A stretch of 44,300 nt of DNA from Candidatus Mediterraneibacter intestinipullorum. GTDB lineage: Bacteria; Bacillota; Clostridia; Lachnospirales; Lachnospiraceae. Each line of letters opens with the position of its first letter. Position 1 is the first letter of the stretch. Shown in pieces: positions 16,023-23,704 of this stretch. A model generated the notes under the pieces. The model had not been told where the DNA came from. It saw nothing but the letters and a program-made list of their open reading frames with translations, and ran no database searches. The stretch covers positions 1 to 44,300 of the forward strand of contig DWYM01000116.1 in the NCBI GenBank assembly GCA_019118665.1. Direction: 5' to 3'. The position numbers were made by a program, and so were the translations under genes.

Positions 16023-16056
16023 TTAATATTTCAGAAACAAAACGGAAACGTTTTGT
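16023..16056. promoter_or_regulatory. Second copy of the repeated motif joined to a perfect palindrome
   Basis: The 20-base block of 15378 recurs exactly at 16023-16042. It runs into ACAAAACG-GAAA-CGTTTTGT (16037-16056), an 8-bp perfect inverted repeat with a 4-base centre. It lies 60-95 bases before the small-protein gene at 16117. Palindrome plus shared block looks like two overlapping binding sites. Confidence 0.65.
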
Positions 16057-16116
16057 AAAAATCAGAGAGCTATCCTCTCATCGTGAAAGGAAAACAGATA
16101 AAAGGAGGAATAACTC

Positions 16117-16338
16117 ATGGCAAAATCAAAATTTGTCAAAGCAAATGAAAAGATAGCGGAAAAGGTAGCCGGCGGGTACAAAAAGATCGAAGAAGGCGCT
16201 GTAAACGGCTTTACAAAGATATCGGATTCTTTTGTGGATGAATTCCTGACAAAAGACGGAGAGAGTGTCCAGGAGGCAAAAGCAAGGCTAAAGGAGGAAC
16301 AGCGGGAAAGAGAAGAAGCAAGAACAAAGAAAATGTGA
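16117..16338 (+). CDS. Conserved small Bacillota protein with amphipathic helices
   Basis: 73 residues with a strong AAAGGAGG before ATG. The sequence (FVKANEKIAEKVAGGYKKIE, then VNGFTKISDSFVDEFLTKDGE and VQEAKARLKEEQRE) is recognisable as a small uncharacterised protein often found in Bacillota next to small membrane proteins and multidrug regulators. It has no signal peptide or membrane segment. The repeated K-I-x-E/D-x-x-V/F pattern suggests amphipathic helices that could lie on a membrane. It is followed after 39 bases by a small membrane protein, so the two probably act together. Function unknown. Confidence 0.82.
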   Translation: MAKSKFVKANEKIAEKVAGGYKKIEEGAVNGFTKISDSFVDEFLTKDGESVQEAKARLKEEQREREEARTKKM

Positions 16339-16377
16339 GTGTAAAAGAGCAGTAAGAGGAAAGAAAAGGAGACAATC

Positions 16378-16746
16378 ATGAAGAAGAGTAATTTTGTGGC
16401 AATGATCTTAGGAACGATCGGAGGGATCTTGTTCGCGCTGGGAATGTGTATGGCGCTGATCCCGGAGTGGAATGCATTTAACCAGGGAGTTGTGATGGGC
16501 GTGATCGGAGCGGTGGTACTGCTGATCATGGTGATGGTATGGAGAAAGATGGAAAACAAGAGCCCTGTCCGGCTGTCAGCGAAAACGATCGGAACAGTGC
16601 TGCTTGGGATCATCGGAGCGCTTGTCCTTGGAGTCGGAATGTGCCTGACAATGGTGTGGGGCAATATGATAACCGGCATCCTGGTGGGCATTGTAGGTAT
16701 TGTCCTGCTGCTGTGCCTGATCCCGCTGACCAAAGGGCTGAGATAA
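16378..16746 (+). CDS. Small membrane protein made of two duplicated helical hairpins
   Basis: 122 residues, AAAGGAG before ATG, four membrane segments. The two halves repeat each other: ILGTIGGILFALGMCMALIP against LLGIIGALVLGVGMCLTMVW, then GVVMGVIGAVVLLIMVMVW against GILVGIVGIVLLLCLIPL. Each half has a Gly-x-x-Gly/Ala-rich first helix ending in GMC and a second Gly-rich helix. I do not know a named family. It is paired with the 73-residue protein and ends before an intrinsic terminator at 16845. Confidence 0.82.
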   Translation: MKKSNFVAMILGTIGGILFALGMCMALIPEWNAFNQGVVMGVIGAVVLLIMVMVWRKMENKSPVRLSAKTIGTVLLGIIGALVLGVGMCLTMVWGNMITGILVGIVGIVLLLCLIPLTKGLR

Positions 16747-16844
16747 TGCTGATGGCAGTCCATAAATTTTAAAAACAATATAGACGAAACGCATATTTAT
16801 GGATTATAATGTACCGGGATCGATCAGGGCTATGCCTTATAAAA

Positions 16845-16881
16845 AGTCTGGAAAATGTAAAATTTCCCAGACTCTTTTTAA
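16845..16881 (+). terminator. Intrinsic terminator after the small-protein cassette
   Basis: AGTCTGG (16845-16851) and CCAGACT (16867-16873) pair and are followed by CTTTTTAATT. It lies about 100 bases after the membrane protein stop. The rest of 16747-17002 shows no gene. Confidence 0.85.
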
Positions 16882-17002
16882 TTGAAAGGCTGACTCTGGA
16901 GAGATGTGGGATTTAGAGAGAATGAGTATCTGGAAGAGATTCACATATAGAGGAAAGGAGAAACGCGGACGGGGGGATTCCTGATGTCTGCAGGAACAGG
17001 TC

Positions 17003-18919
17003 ATGAACAGGAAACAAATGAAAAAGCAGGGGAAGCTGTCCCTGAAAAAGCATTATTTTATTTTTGTGGCAGCCTGCCTGATCGCTGCCTTTTTGTCGGC
17101 GGAGTTCAGAAGCTCGATGAATTTTTCCTCGGCACAGTCATATGAGCGGATATACGAACAGATTGAAAATGATATGAGCGGTGCGGGCGGCTATACCGTT
17201 AAGAGCAATACGCGCAGTATCGGCTGGGAGGATGTGCTCAGGATCATCGCCGAGGATAATACGCAGGCGGGAAAAGAGATGGCAGATCAGATCAAAGAGA
17301 ATGCCATTGAGCATGCGGATCAGGGGAACCCTGCATTTGGGCGCACAAGAGGCGTATTTTCCAGCATTGTCAATCAGGTCACATCAGGATCCATTATCGT
17401 GACGGCGGTGGCGGCGATCGCCTCGGTCACAGGCTCTGAGAATGTGGGTGTGATGATCCTGATCGTGCTGGGCGCCCTGCTCATGTTCTCGTTCTGGTTC
17501 CTGATCCAGAATACATTTTCCGTGGTCATGCGGAGAGTGTTTATGGAGGGGATCCTTTATAAGCGGGTGACGGCTCAGAGGTTCCTGTTTCTGCTCCGGA
17601 TAAAGAAGTGGCTGAAGGCCGCCCGGACGATGTTTGTGAAATACGTCCTTTACTCTTTGTGGTGTCTCACCATCGTGGGGATCGCGGTGAAGCATTATTC
17701 CTATTACCTCGTGTCCTATATCGTGGCGGAGAATCCGGATATGACGGCGCGGCAGGCGATCACTCTGTCCCGGCGTATGATGAAGGGGCATAAATGGGAA
17801 TGTTTTGTGTTCGAAGTGACTTTTATCGGCTGGGAAATCCTGGGAATACTCACCATGGGCATTTTCAATGTGTTCTTTACCAATCCGTATAAGACGGCGG
17901 CATTCACACAATACTATGCAGCGCTGCGCGCGGAAGCAAAAGCAAAGAACATACCGGACGCGGAGCTTCTGTATGACACATATCTTTATGAGAAACCGGA
18001 GGAAGCTCTCCTGAAAGAAAGGTATGCGGACGTCATTTCAGTGGTGGAGAATGCCCCCGGGGAAGAGAACGGACTGAGCGGATGGAGAGGATTCCTGGCA
18101 AGGAATTTCGGGGTGATCCTCCTGCGCAGGGAAGAGGACAGGGAGTACGAGCGGCGTCAGGCAGAGATCGTGAAAGTCTATGAGCTTATCGACGATACTC
18201 AGGGCGAGGCGTATCCGGTGAGATTCTACCCGATTCCGGAAGAGAACAGGCGCAAGCTTGTAGAGTCGCTGAATTATATGCGCCACTACTCGGTGTGGTC
18301 TCTGGTCGTCCTGTTTTTGGGACTGTCCTTTTTCGGCTGGCTGTGGGAAGTGGGAATGCATCTTGTAAGCTACGGCAATTTTGTAAACCGCGGCGCCCTG
18401 CACGGTCCATGGCTGCCGATCTATGGGACAGGCTCCGTGCTGATCCTTACGCTCCTGTACCGGCTCAGGTGGAATCCTGCTCTGGAATTTATCGCCACGA
18501 TCGTGGTCTGCGGCTTTCTTGAATATATGACCTCCCTTGTTATGGAGATTGTGACCGGGGGTATGAAGTGGTGGGATTACAGCGGATATTTTCTGAATTT
18601 AAACGGCAGGATCTGTGCCGAGGGTCTTCTCGTATTCGGTATCGGAGGCCTGGCGATCACCTACGCCATCGCCCCGATGGTGGACAATCTCATCAGCGGA
18701 CTCAATGAAAAGCGCCTGAAAATCATCTGCACTGTGTTGATGGCAGTGTTTTTCATGGATGCGGTCTATTCACAGATCCATCCGAATGCGGGCAAAGGCG
18801 TAACAGACATCAGCGCGTCTTTCTCGTCGCCACGTCCTGAAACTGAAAATAATCAGGATGATGCCGTGACTGTGTGTATTCAAACTGGATCCCATTGTCG
18901 TCAAAGGTCTGGCTCGTGA
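17003..18919 (+). CDS. DUF975-like N-terminal region joined to an ABC_trans_CmpB-like membrane domain
   Basis: 638 residues, multi-spanning. The first half (to about 330) resembles DUF975 membrane proteins, with membrane segments around 20-38, 130-170, 210-235 and 270-295 and the typical AITLSRRMMKGHKWECFVFE stretch. The second half (about 420-600) is of the putative ABC transporter type IV/CmpB family, with FFGWLWEVG, NRGALHGPWLPIYGTG and WDYSGYFLNLNGRICAEGL. The two families often occur as separate proteins. The last 36 codons run antisense into treR, and the tail (Ser/Gln/Arg-rich) looks non-conserved, so an ancestral stop was probably lost. The ribosome-binding site is weak. Function unknown. 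Confidence 0.82.
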   Translation: MNRKQMKKQGKLSLKKHYFIFVAACLIAAFLSAEFRSSMNFSSAQSYERIYEQIENDMSGAGGYTVKSNTRSIGWEDVLRIIAEDNTQAGKEMADQIKENAIEHADQGNPAFGRTRGVFSSIVNQVTSGSIIVTAVAAIASVTGSENVGVMILIVLGALLMFSFWFLIQNTFSVVMRRVFMEGILYKRVTAQRFLFLLRIKKWLKAARTMFVKYVLYSLWCLTIVGIAVKHYSYYLVSYIVAENPDMTARQAITLSRRMMKGHKWECFVFEVTFIGWEILGILTMGIFNVFFTNPYKTAAFTQYYAALRAEAKAKNIPDAELLYDTYLYEKPEEALLKERYADVISVVENAPGEENGLSGWRGFLARNFGVILLRREEDREYERRQAEIVKVYELIDDTQGEAYPVRFYPIPEENRRKLVESLNYMRHYSVWSLVVLFLGLSFFGWLWEVGMHLVSYGNFVNRGALHGPWLPIYGTGSVLILTLLYRLRWNPALEFIATIVVCGFLEYMTSLVMEIVTGGMKWWDYSGYFLNLNGRICAEGLLVFGIGGLAITYAIAPMVDNLISGLNEKRLKIICTVLMAVFFMDAVYSQIHPNAGKGVTDISASFSSPRPETENNQDDAVTVCIQTGSHCRQRSGS

Positions 18920-19535
18920 TGACGGCCATACAGTTATATCCTTTTAAGTCGATAAATTTCTCGTCCACCTGGGTGACATGTTCAACGGTAAGAGTCCTCT
19001 TGCTTGTAGCGATGGTAAGCCCCAGCGCGCCTTCCAGGTATTCATAGACTGACCGGGAGGCGATTTCCGGCGTGAGTCCGGGGGCGGCATCTTTTAAAAA
19101 ATAATTGTGGTCCAGGATCAGGGGGATCCCATTGAGAAAGCGGAGCCTCTGGATATAATAGAGCAGGGTTCCTCTTTGGAATCCTGTCTTTTTTTCGATC
19201 TTCTCATCAGCGGTGATCTCCGCGAACTGGAGGATCTGAGTGGAGCCTTCGCGCCTGTTGCGGGCGGAGGATTCCTTGAAAGACTCGATCCCGCCTACGG
19301 TAAATGCGGCCTGTTCGACCGGACGGAATATATTCCGAACTCCTTTGCCGTGCATGGGCTGGACGTAGCCGTCTGCCGTCAGCTCGGAGATCGCCCGGCG
19401 GACGGTATTGCGAGAGCAGTCATATTGGAGGACAAGCGCGTTTTCCGATGGAAGCATCTCCTGATAGGAGTAAACCTCTGTCTCGATTTTTTCTTTCAGA
19501 TCTTTGTAAATAAAATTATATTTCGCTTTCGGCAT
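18810..19535 (-). CDS. treR: Trehalose operon repressor, GntR/HutC family
   Basis: 241 residues from ATG 19535, with AAGGGG about 9 bases before; longer in-frame starts (19541, 19559) sit on or before that site. An N-terminal winged helix (YKDLKEKIETEVYSYQEMLP, then VLQYDCSRNTVRRAISELTA and GYVQPMHGKG) is followed by a UTRA effector domain (LYYIQRLRFLNGIPLILDHNY, ending YTQSRHHPDYFQFQDVATR). TreR homologues repress trehalose genes and respond to trehalose-6-phosphate. The assignment rests on the family, on treP and treC lying close by, and on identical operators in front of treR and treP. Its 3' end overlaps the convergent membrane gene by 110 bases. Confidence 0.92.
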   Translation of the reverse strand: MPKAKYNFIYKDLKEKIETEVYSYQEMLPSENALVLQYDCSRNTVRRAISELTADGYVQPMHGKGVRNIFRPVEQAAFTVGGIESFKESSARNRREGSTQILQFAEITADEKIEKKTGFQRGTLLYYIQRLRFLNGIPLILDHNYFLKDAAPGLTPEIASRSVYEYLEGALGLTIATSKRTLTVEHVTQVDEKFIDLKGYNCMAVITSQTFDDNGIQFEYTQSRHHPDYFQFQDVATRKTR

Positions 19536-19546
19536 AACCATTTCCC

Positions 19547-19595
19547 CTTGTTTAAACATCTTCTTTTATTATAAAACGCAGAGACACAAAATCAA
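19547..19595 (-). promoter_or_regulatory. treR promoter with TreR operator
   Basis: On the minus strand TTGATT (19595-19590), 16 bases and TATAAT (19573-19568) form the promoter. CTTGTTTAAACAT (plus strand, 19547-19559) lies just downstream of the expected start point. Its 13 bases recur, inverted, inside the treP promoter at 21583-21595, implying that TreR controls both its own gene and treP. The CTTG...CAAG outline resembles the Bacillus subtilis tre operator as I remember it. Confidence 0.8.
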
Positions 19596-19726
19596 GTAAA
19601 ACATTTGAAATTTTGTGGGATCTGTAGTATGACTGACACAAACCATATAGAGCCAGACACAATACAAGAAGTGCATTTATGCAAACTGATACGAAACAGG
19701 ATGGCCGCCTTCTGTATCGTTTTTTT

Positions 19727-19753
19727 ACGCGTACGGAAGGTATGCGTTTTTTT
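19727..19753 (+). terminator. Hairpin with T-run in the treR-IS91 gap
   Basis: ACGCGTAC (19727-19734) pairs with GTATGCGT (19740-19747), one G-T, and is followed by seven T. A less regular GATAC...GTATC hairpin with a T-run lies just upstream (19689-19727). No plus-strand gene precedes them, so they may belong to DNA cut off from its gene by the insertion, or to the ori-side end of the IS91 element. The rest of 19600-19860 shows no gene. Confidence 0.6.
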
Positions 19754-19862
19754 ACTTTATAGGAAATTCCGATTTTAGATAAGGGGGGAAAAGAAGCCCT
19801 GCTGATCGAACATATGTTAAATCAACAGGGGAATGAACATGACAATAGGACGATGGTTAGAT

Positions 19863-20039
19863 TTAGAAGATATAAAAACCTTCTTCACCAAACAAATCGT
19901 CAAAAGGATCGTCTTCATTTAGAAAATAATCCATATCCAGAAGGTCATCCTCGCTCATATGGCGAATGTCCTCAGGTGTCATTCCTTCGGGTGGATTCTC
20001 TATGTATTTTTTGCGCAGTTCCTCGATATCTGGTTTCAT
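19863..20039 (-). CDS. Small IS91-associated acidic protein
   Basis: 58 residues from ATG 20039, which has AGGAGG 9 bases before; the ATG at 20048 follows the site directly and is unlikely. Sequence features are IEELRKKYIENPPEGMTPED, then a strongly acidic tail (DDLLDMDYFLNEDDPFDDLF). It begins 40 bases after the transposase stop and I recall similar small ORFs beside Lachnospiraceae IS91 transposases. Its role in transposition is unknown. Confidence 0.65.
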   Translation of the reverse strand: MKPDIEELRKKYIENPPEGMTPEDIRHMSEDDLLDMDYFLNEDDPFDDLFGEEGFYIF

Positions 20040-20079
20040 GGTAAACATCCTCCTTTGAGAGGATTATATCATAACAGTA

Positions 20080-21231
20080 CTATGCAGAGGAACGCAATCC
20101 ACGAGATTTGGACATGACTTTCTCGTACATTTCTTCGAGGGATACGCGCTTATGGTTGTAATAGAGTTCCAGAAACTCCATTTTGTGATTACATTCAGGA
20201 CAATACAGAGGATCATAACCGAAAGAAAGGAAAATAGAGGTCCTCCATTGAGTGAAACTGCGGTATATCTTGTGTTTTTCTCTGGAAATGACACGGTGCA
20301 GTTTTGAATCAATCTTACGGTGCCTTGCATACAGACCGCCATAGCGAATCATTTTAAAATGTTTTTCCGGGATGTGCCGGATGAGACGTTTTATGAAATC
20401 CATAACAGGTAAAGTTTCTTCCACATACTGTTCATCTTCGTGACGGTTATAGTGGAAAGTAACGGTATCTCCGTCATACCGGTCAATCCTGGAAGTGGCA
20501 ATTACTGGCCTGCCAAGATAGCGGCCGATATATTTAGCCACTACTTTCGGATCGCAAAGGTTGGGTTTGGCATAGACATAGAAGCCCTGTTCGTGCTGGC
20601 TGTAGCATTTCGCTTTTACATGTTTAAAGGAAGGACCTATTTTGTCTTCCAGTTCATTGAGGAGAGCCGTGCGGAAAGCATTGCGGAGATAGTTGTAGTT
20701 AAAGTGTTTTACATGGCGCCAGAAGCCGTCATCACTGTAGCCGCCTTCGGAAAGAAGACAGTGAATGTGGGGATTCCATTTGAGATCACGACCAAAAGTA
20801 TGAAGGACCATGATATACCCGGGAGTAAAGTTTTTAGCATGGTTCAGATTGAAAAACATCCGCGATATTACACTGGAGACGGAATGAAAGAGACAGTTCA
20901 GGAGAGAACGGTCCTGAAGAAAAAAGGCTCGGAGATTTTCATCAATAGTAAAAACGCAATGGCGGTGCTGGACATTGACGAGTTTAAAAGACATACTGGT
21001 GGTGCGTTCCATAGCATATTTATTTCCGCAGGTAGGACAAAAGCGGCTGTGACAGCGAAACGGAACAAACTTGAAGTTACCACAGTGGGGACAACTGTAC
21101 ATGGCACCGCCAAAAGAAGGATCACCACAGTTGATCATCTTATTGATATTTTCCATCTCAGCTTGTCTGGGATGAAGAGTATATTTAATTTCTTCATAAT
21201 GGTCTGCAAAGATTCTTTGTAAGATGTTCAT
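20080..21231 (-). CDS. IS91 family transposase
   Basis: 383 residues from ATG 21231; a TTG five codons upstream is possible and neither start has a good site. The N-terminal zinc-binding region has CPHCGNFKFVPFRCHSRFCPTCGNKY. The HUH metal motif is HIHCL in DLKWNPHIHCLLSEGG, and the paired catalytic tyrosines are in KYIGRYLGRP (Tyr, then Tyr four residues later), as in Y2 enzymes. A second Cys pair (YCPECNHKMEFLEL) lies near the C-terminus. All known catalytic elements are present, so the element may still be active. Confidence 0.95.
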   Translation of the reverse strand: MNILQRIFADHYEEIKYTLHPRQAEMENINKMINCGDPSFGGAMYSCPHCGNFKFVPFRCHSRFCPTCGNKYAMERTTSMSFKLVNVQHRHCVFTIDENLRAFFLQDRSLLNCLFHSVSSVISRMFFNLNHAKNFTPGYIMVLHTFGRDLKWNPHIHCLLSEGGYSDDGFWRHVKHFNYNYLRNAFRTALLNELEDKIGPSFKHVKAKCYSQHEQGFYVYAKPNLCDPKVVAKYIGRYLGRPVIATSRIDRYDGDTVTFHYNRHEDEQYVEETLPVMDFIKRLIRHIPEKHFKMIRYGGLYARHRKIDSKLHRVISREKHKIYRSFTQWRTSIFLSFGYDPLYCPECNHKMEFLELYYNHKRVSLEEMYEKVMSKSRGLRSSA

Positions 21232-21273
21232 AAGTCTATTATGCAAGAAAAAGTAACAAAAGAAAACCCCTAA

Positions 21274-21325
21274 CCCCTCATGATTGAGGGGCAGGGGAGC
21301 TGAATAGGCGAAGCCTATTTTTTAT
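21274..21325. repeat. Paired hairpins at the transposase 5' side
   Basis: CCCCTCA-TGAT-TGAGGGG (21274-21291) is followed by AATAGGC-GAA-GCCTATT (21303-21319) and a T-run. They may form the ter end of the IS91 element; the second, read on the plus strand, also resembles an intrinsic terminator in front of the MATE remnant. Confidence 0.6.
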
Positions 21326-21343
21326 TGTAAGGAGGTAATTCCA

Positions 21344-21547
21344 ATGGAACAAAAATCCAACACTTTTTTGGAAACAGAAAAAATCGGAAAGCTGATGAGG
21401 AAATATTCGATCCCATGCATTATTTCTCTTCTGGTCAGAGCGCTCTACAATATCGTGGATCAGATTTTTATCGCGAATGCCAGTTATCTGCAGGCGCTGG
21501 GAAAAGCGGTGGAGTCCACTCTGATCTCCCTGCCCCGGGATGTCGTA
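21344..21547 (+). pseudogene. MATE transporter remnant with internal deletion
   Basis: AAGGAGG and an ATG open a frame reading ETEKIGKLMRKYSIPCIISL and VRALYNIVDQIFIANASYL, the start of a MATE protein. It then jumps at about 21490 to QALGKAVESTLISLPRDVV, a segment from near the MATE C-terminus. More than 300 residues are missing. The frame continues without a stop through the treP promoter region into treP. Only the pieces are MATE; the region has no transport function. It differs from the intact MATE at 13906. Confidence 0.85.
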
Positions 21548-21577
21548 ATTTGCCCTACAATAAATGCGAATTTGGGA

Positions 21578-21623
21578 TTGACATGTTTAAACAAGAGTGC
21601 TATATTCAAGTTGTTCAAACAAG
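21578..21623 (+). promoter_or_regulatory. treP promoter with two TreR operators
   Basis: TTGACA (21578-21583), a 17-base spacer and TATATT (21601-21606) form the promoter. ATGTTTAAACAAG (21583-21595) fills the spacer and is the exact complement of the treR-side operator. TTGTTCAAACAAG (21611-21623) is a second copy with 11 of 13 matches, just after the -10, 28 bases from the first. TreR bound here would block RNA polymerase. The leader to treP is about 75 bases. Confidence 0.85.
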
Positions 21624-21691
21624 TGTGGGTTTGCGAAAGCGCGGATCAGGGAATAATAAGACGCAGAAATAAAAGGAAAGGAAGAGAAGCG

Positions 21692-23686
21692 ATGGGAAAG
21701 TATGAAAATGACGTAAAGCGTCTGCTGGAACTTGTCGGAGGAAAGGAAAACATCCAGGCAGTCTCCCACTGCATGACAAGGATGCGTTTCGTTCTGGTCG
21801 ACTCGAAGAAAGCAAATGAGGAGGCGATCGAGGAGCTGCCGAGCGTAAAGGGGACATTTACCCAGGCAGGGCAGTATCAGGTCATCATCGGAAATGACAT
21901 CGCCGCATTTTATAATGAGTTTACTGCTAACGCGGGGATCGAGGGCGTGAGTAAGGATGCGGTGAAGGCCGCGGCTAAGACGAATCAGAACCCGATCCAG
22001 AAGATCATGGGGACTCTGGGAGAAATCTTTGCTCCCCTGATCCCGGCGCTCATCTGCGGCGGTCTTGTCCTGGGTTTCCGAAATGTGATCGATTCTATCG
22101 ATTTTTTTGAAAACGGAACAAAGACACTGGTTGAGATTTCCCAGTTCTGGGCTGGCGTGGACAGCCTCCTCTGGCTCATTGGTGAGGCGGTCTTCCATCT
22201 GCTTCCGGTGGGAATCGTATGGTCCATCACTAAGAAGATGGGGACCACCCAGATCCTTGGCATCATCCTCGGCCTGACACTGGTATCCTCTCAGCTCTTA
22301 AACGGCTTCAGCGTGGCGACAACGCCGGAGGCTGAGATACCGGTATGGGATTTTGGTTTTGCGAAGGTGCAGATGATCGGTTATCAGGGGCAGGTCATCG
22401 CGGCGATGATGGCCGGTTTCGTCCTTGTGTACCTGGAGAAGTTCTTTAAGAAGATATGTCCGGAAGTGATCAGCATGATCGTTGTGCCGTTCTGCTCTCT
22501 CGTTCCGGTGGTTTTCATCGCGCACATGGTAGTCGGTCCGATCGGCTGGACCATTGGAAATGCCATAGGAGATGTGGTTTATACTGGACTGACTTCTGAT
22601 TTCAGATTCCTGTTCGCGGCTGTGTTTGGTCTCCTGTATGCGCCGCTTGTTATGACCGGTCTGCACCATATGACAAACGCGATCGACTCACAGCTTCTTA
22701 ATACACTGGCGCACAGCACGATCCTGTGGCCCATGATCGCTCTGTCCAATATCGCGCAGGGATCCAGCGTACTTGCCATGAGCGTTCTCCAGAAGAAGAA
22801 TGAGCGCGCGCAGCAGGTCAACGTACCGGCATGCATCTCCTGTTACCTGGGGGTCACAGAGCCCGCGCTCTTTGGTGTCAACCTGAAATATGTATTCCCG
22901 CTTGTATGCGGTATGATCGGGTCCTGCTGCGCGGCGATGATCTCTGTCGGATTCGGAGTGGAGGCGCTGAGCATTGGTGTCGGCGGACTTCCGGGAATCT
23001 TATCCATTAAACCGCAGTATTATCTGATCTTCCTCCTGGCAATGGCTGTTGCAGTCATAGTGCCGTTTGTCCTGACATTCATCTTAGGAAAGATCAAACT
23101 TACTAAAGAAGACAGATTTGGAAAAGAAAATGCAGCGGACAGTGCAGATGTGGCAGCGGAGAACGTATCCGCAGCAGCACCGTCTGATAAAGCGGCAGCG
23201 TACAGTGCGGATGCTGCACAGACTACAGATGTAAAGGGCTTGAAATCCATCCTTGATGGTAAGGTGATCCCGGTCACAGATGTGCAGGATGAGGTGTTTT
23301 CCCAGAAGATCATGGGAGACGGCGTGGCGGTCGAGCCGTACAATACAGTCGTTACCGCTCCGGCGGACTGCGATGTGTCGGTTGTCATGGCTGACACAGG
23401 CCACGCATGCGGACTGACACTTGCGAACGGCGTGGAGCTTCTGATACATGTTGGCGTGGACACGGTAGATATGGGCGGCGATGGATTTAAGCTTCTTGTA
23501 AAAGAAGGCGACCATGTGAAGGCTGGCCAGCCGCTGATCGAGTTCGACCCGGAGAAGATCAAGGCAGCAGGACATCCGTGCACAACTATGCTGATCGTGA
23601 CAGGAGAAGGAAATGCATCCGGAGTGACCATGCATACAGGGATGGACGCAAAAGCCGGAGAGACAACGGTTATCAGCTGGGAATAA
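21692..23686 (+). CDS. treP: PTS trehalose-specific EIIBCA component
   Basis: 664 residues from ATG 21692, with AAAGGAAAGGAAG upstream; the frame is open for 116 more codons, but that part is a MATE remnant and promoter DNA. It imports trehalose and phosphorylates it to trehalose-6-phosphate. The IIB domain (about 1-90) has phospho-Cys27 in VSHCMTRMRF. The IIC domain (about 105-470) spans the membrane, with LIPALICGGLVLGFRN and GLHHMTNAIDSQ. After an Ala-rich linker, a glucose-type IIA domain (about 520-664) carries His586 in LLIHVGVDTV. Trehalose rather than sucrose is inferred from treC and treR. It is followed by treC after 18 bases. Confidence 0.93.
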   Translation: MGKYENDVKRLLELVGGKENIQAVSHCMTRMRFVLVDSKKANEEAIEELPSVKGTFTQAGQYQVIIGNDIAAFYNEFTANAGIEGVSKDAVKAAAKTNQNPIQKIMGTLGEIFAPLIPALICGGLVLGFRNVIDSIDFFENGTKTLVEISQFWAGVDSLLWLIGEAVFHLLPVGIVWSITKKMGTTQILGIILGLTLVSSQLLNGFSVATTPEAEIPVWDFGFAKVQMIGYQGQVIAAMMAGFVLVYLEKFFKKICPEVISMIVVPFCSLVPVVFIAHMVVGPIGWTIGNAIGDVVYTGLTSDFRFLFAAVFGLLYAPLVMTGLHHMTNAIDSQLLNTLAHSTILWPMIALSNIAQGSSVLAMSVLQKKNERAQQVNVPACISCYLGVTEPALFGVNLKYVFPLVCGMIGSCCAAMISVGFGVEALSIGVGGLPGILSIKPQYYLIFLLAMAVAVIVPFVLTFILGKIKLTKEDRFGKENAADSADVAAENVSAAAPSDKAAAYSADAAQTTDVKGLKSILDGKVIPVTDVQDEVFSQKIMGDGVAVEPYNTVVTAPADCDVSVVMADTGHACGLTLANGVELLIHVGVDTVDMGGDGFKLLVKEGDHVKAGQPLIEFDPEKIKAAGHPCTTMLIVTGEGNASGVTMHTGMDAKAGETTVISWE

Positions 23687-23704
23687 AAACAGGAGGGCAG
23701 GAAA

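Larger units (their letters stand above)
19835..21319 (-). mobile_element. IS91-family insertion element
   Basis: The element holds an IS91 transposase and a small accessory ORF, both on the minus strand. IS91 elements move by rolling circle, have no terminal inverted repeats and leave no target duplication, so the ends cannot be read directly. Candidate features are GAAC tetranucleotides on the left (19807 and 19835), the tetramer IS91 elements are known to target, and two hairpins on the right (21274-21291 and 21303-21319) in the position of the ter end. It sits between treR and treP, next to a truncated MATE gene. The boundaries given are estimates. Confidence 0.6.

Noticed and set aside
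21344-23686. Single 780-residue treP gene starting at 21344
   Set aside because: The first 68 codons are MATE pieces and the next 48 cover the promoter and operators; ATG 21692 has its own ribosome-binding site and begins a normal IIB domain.
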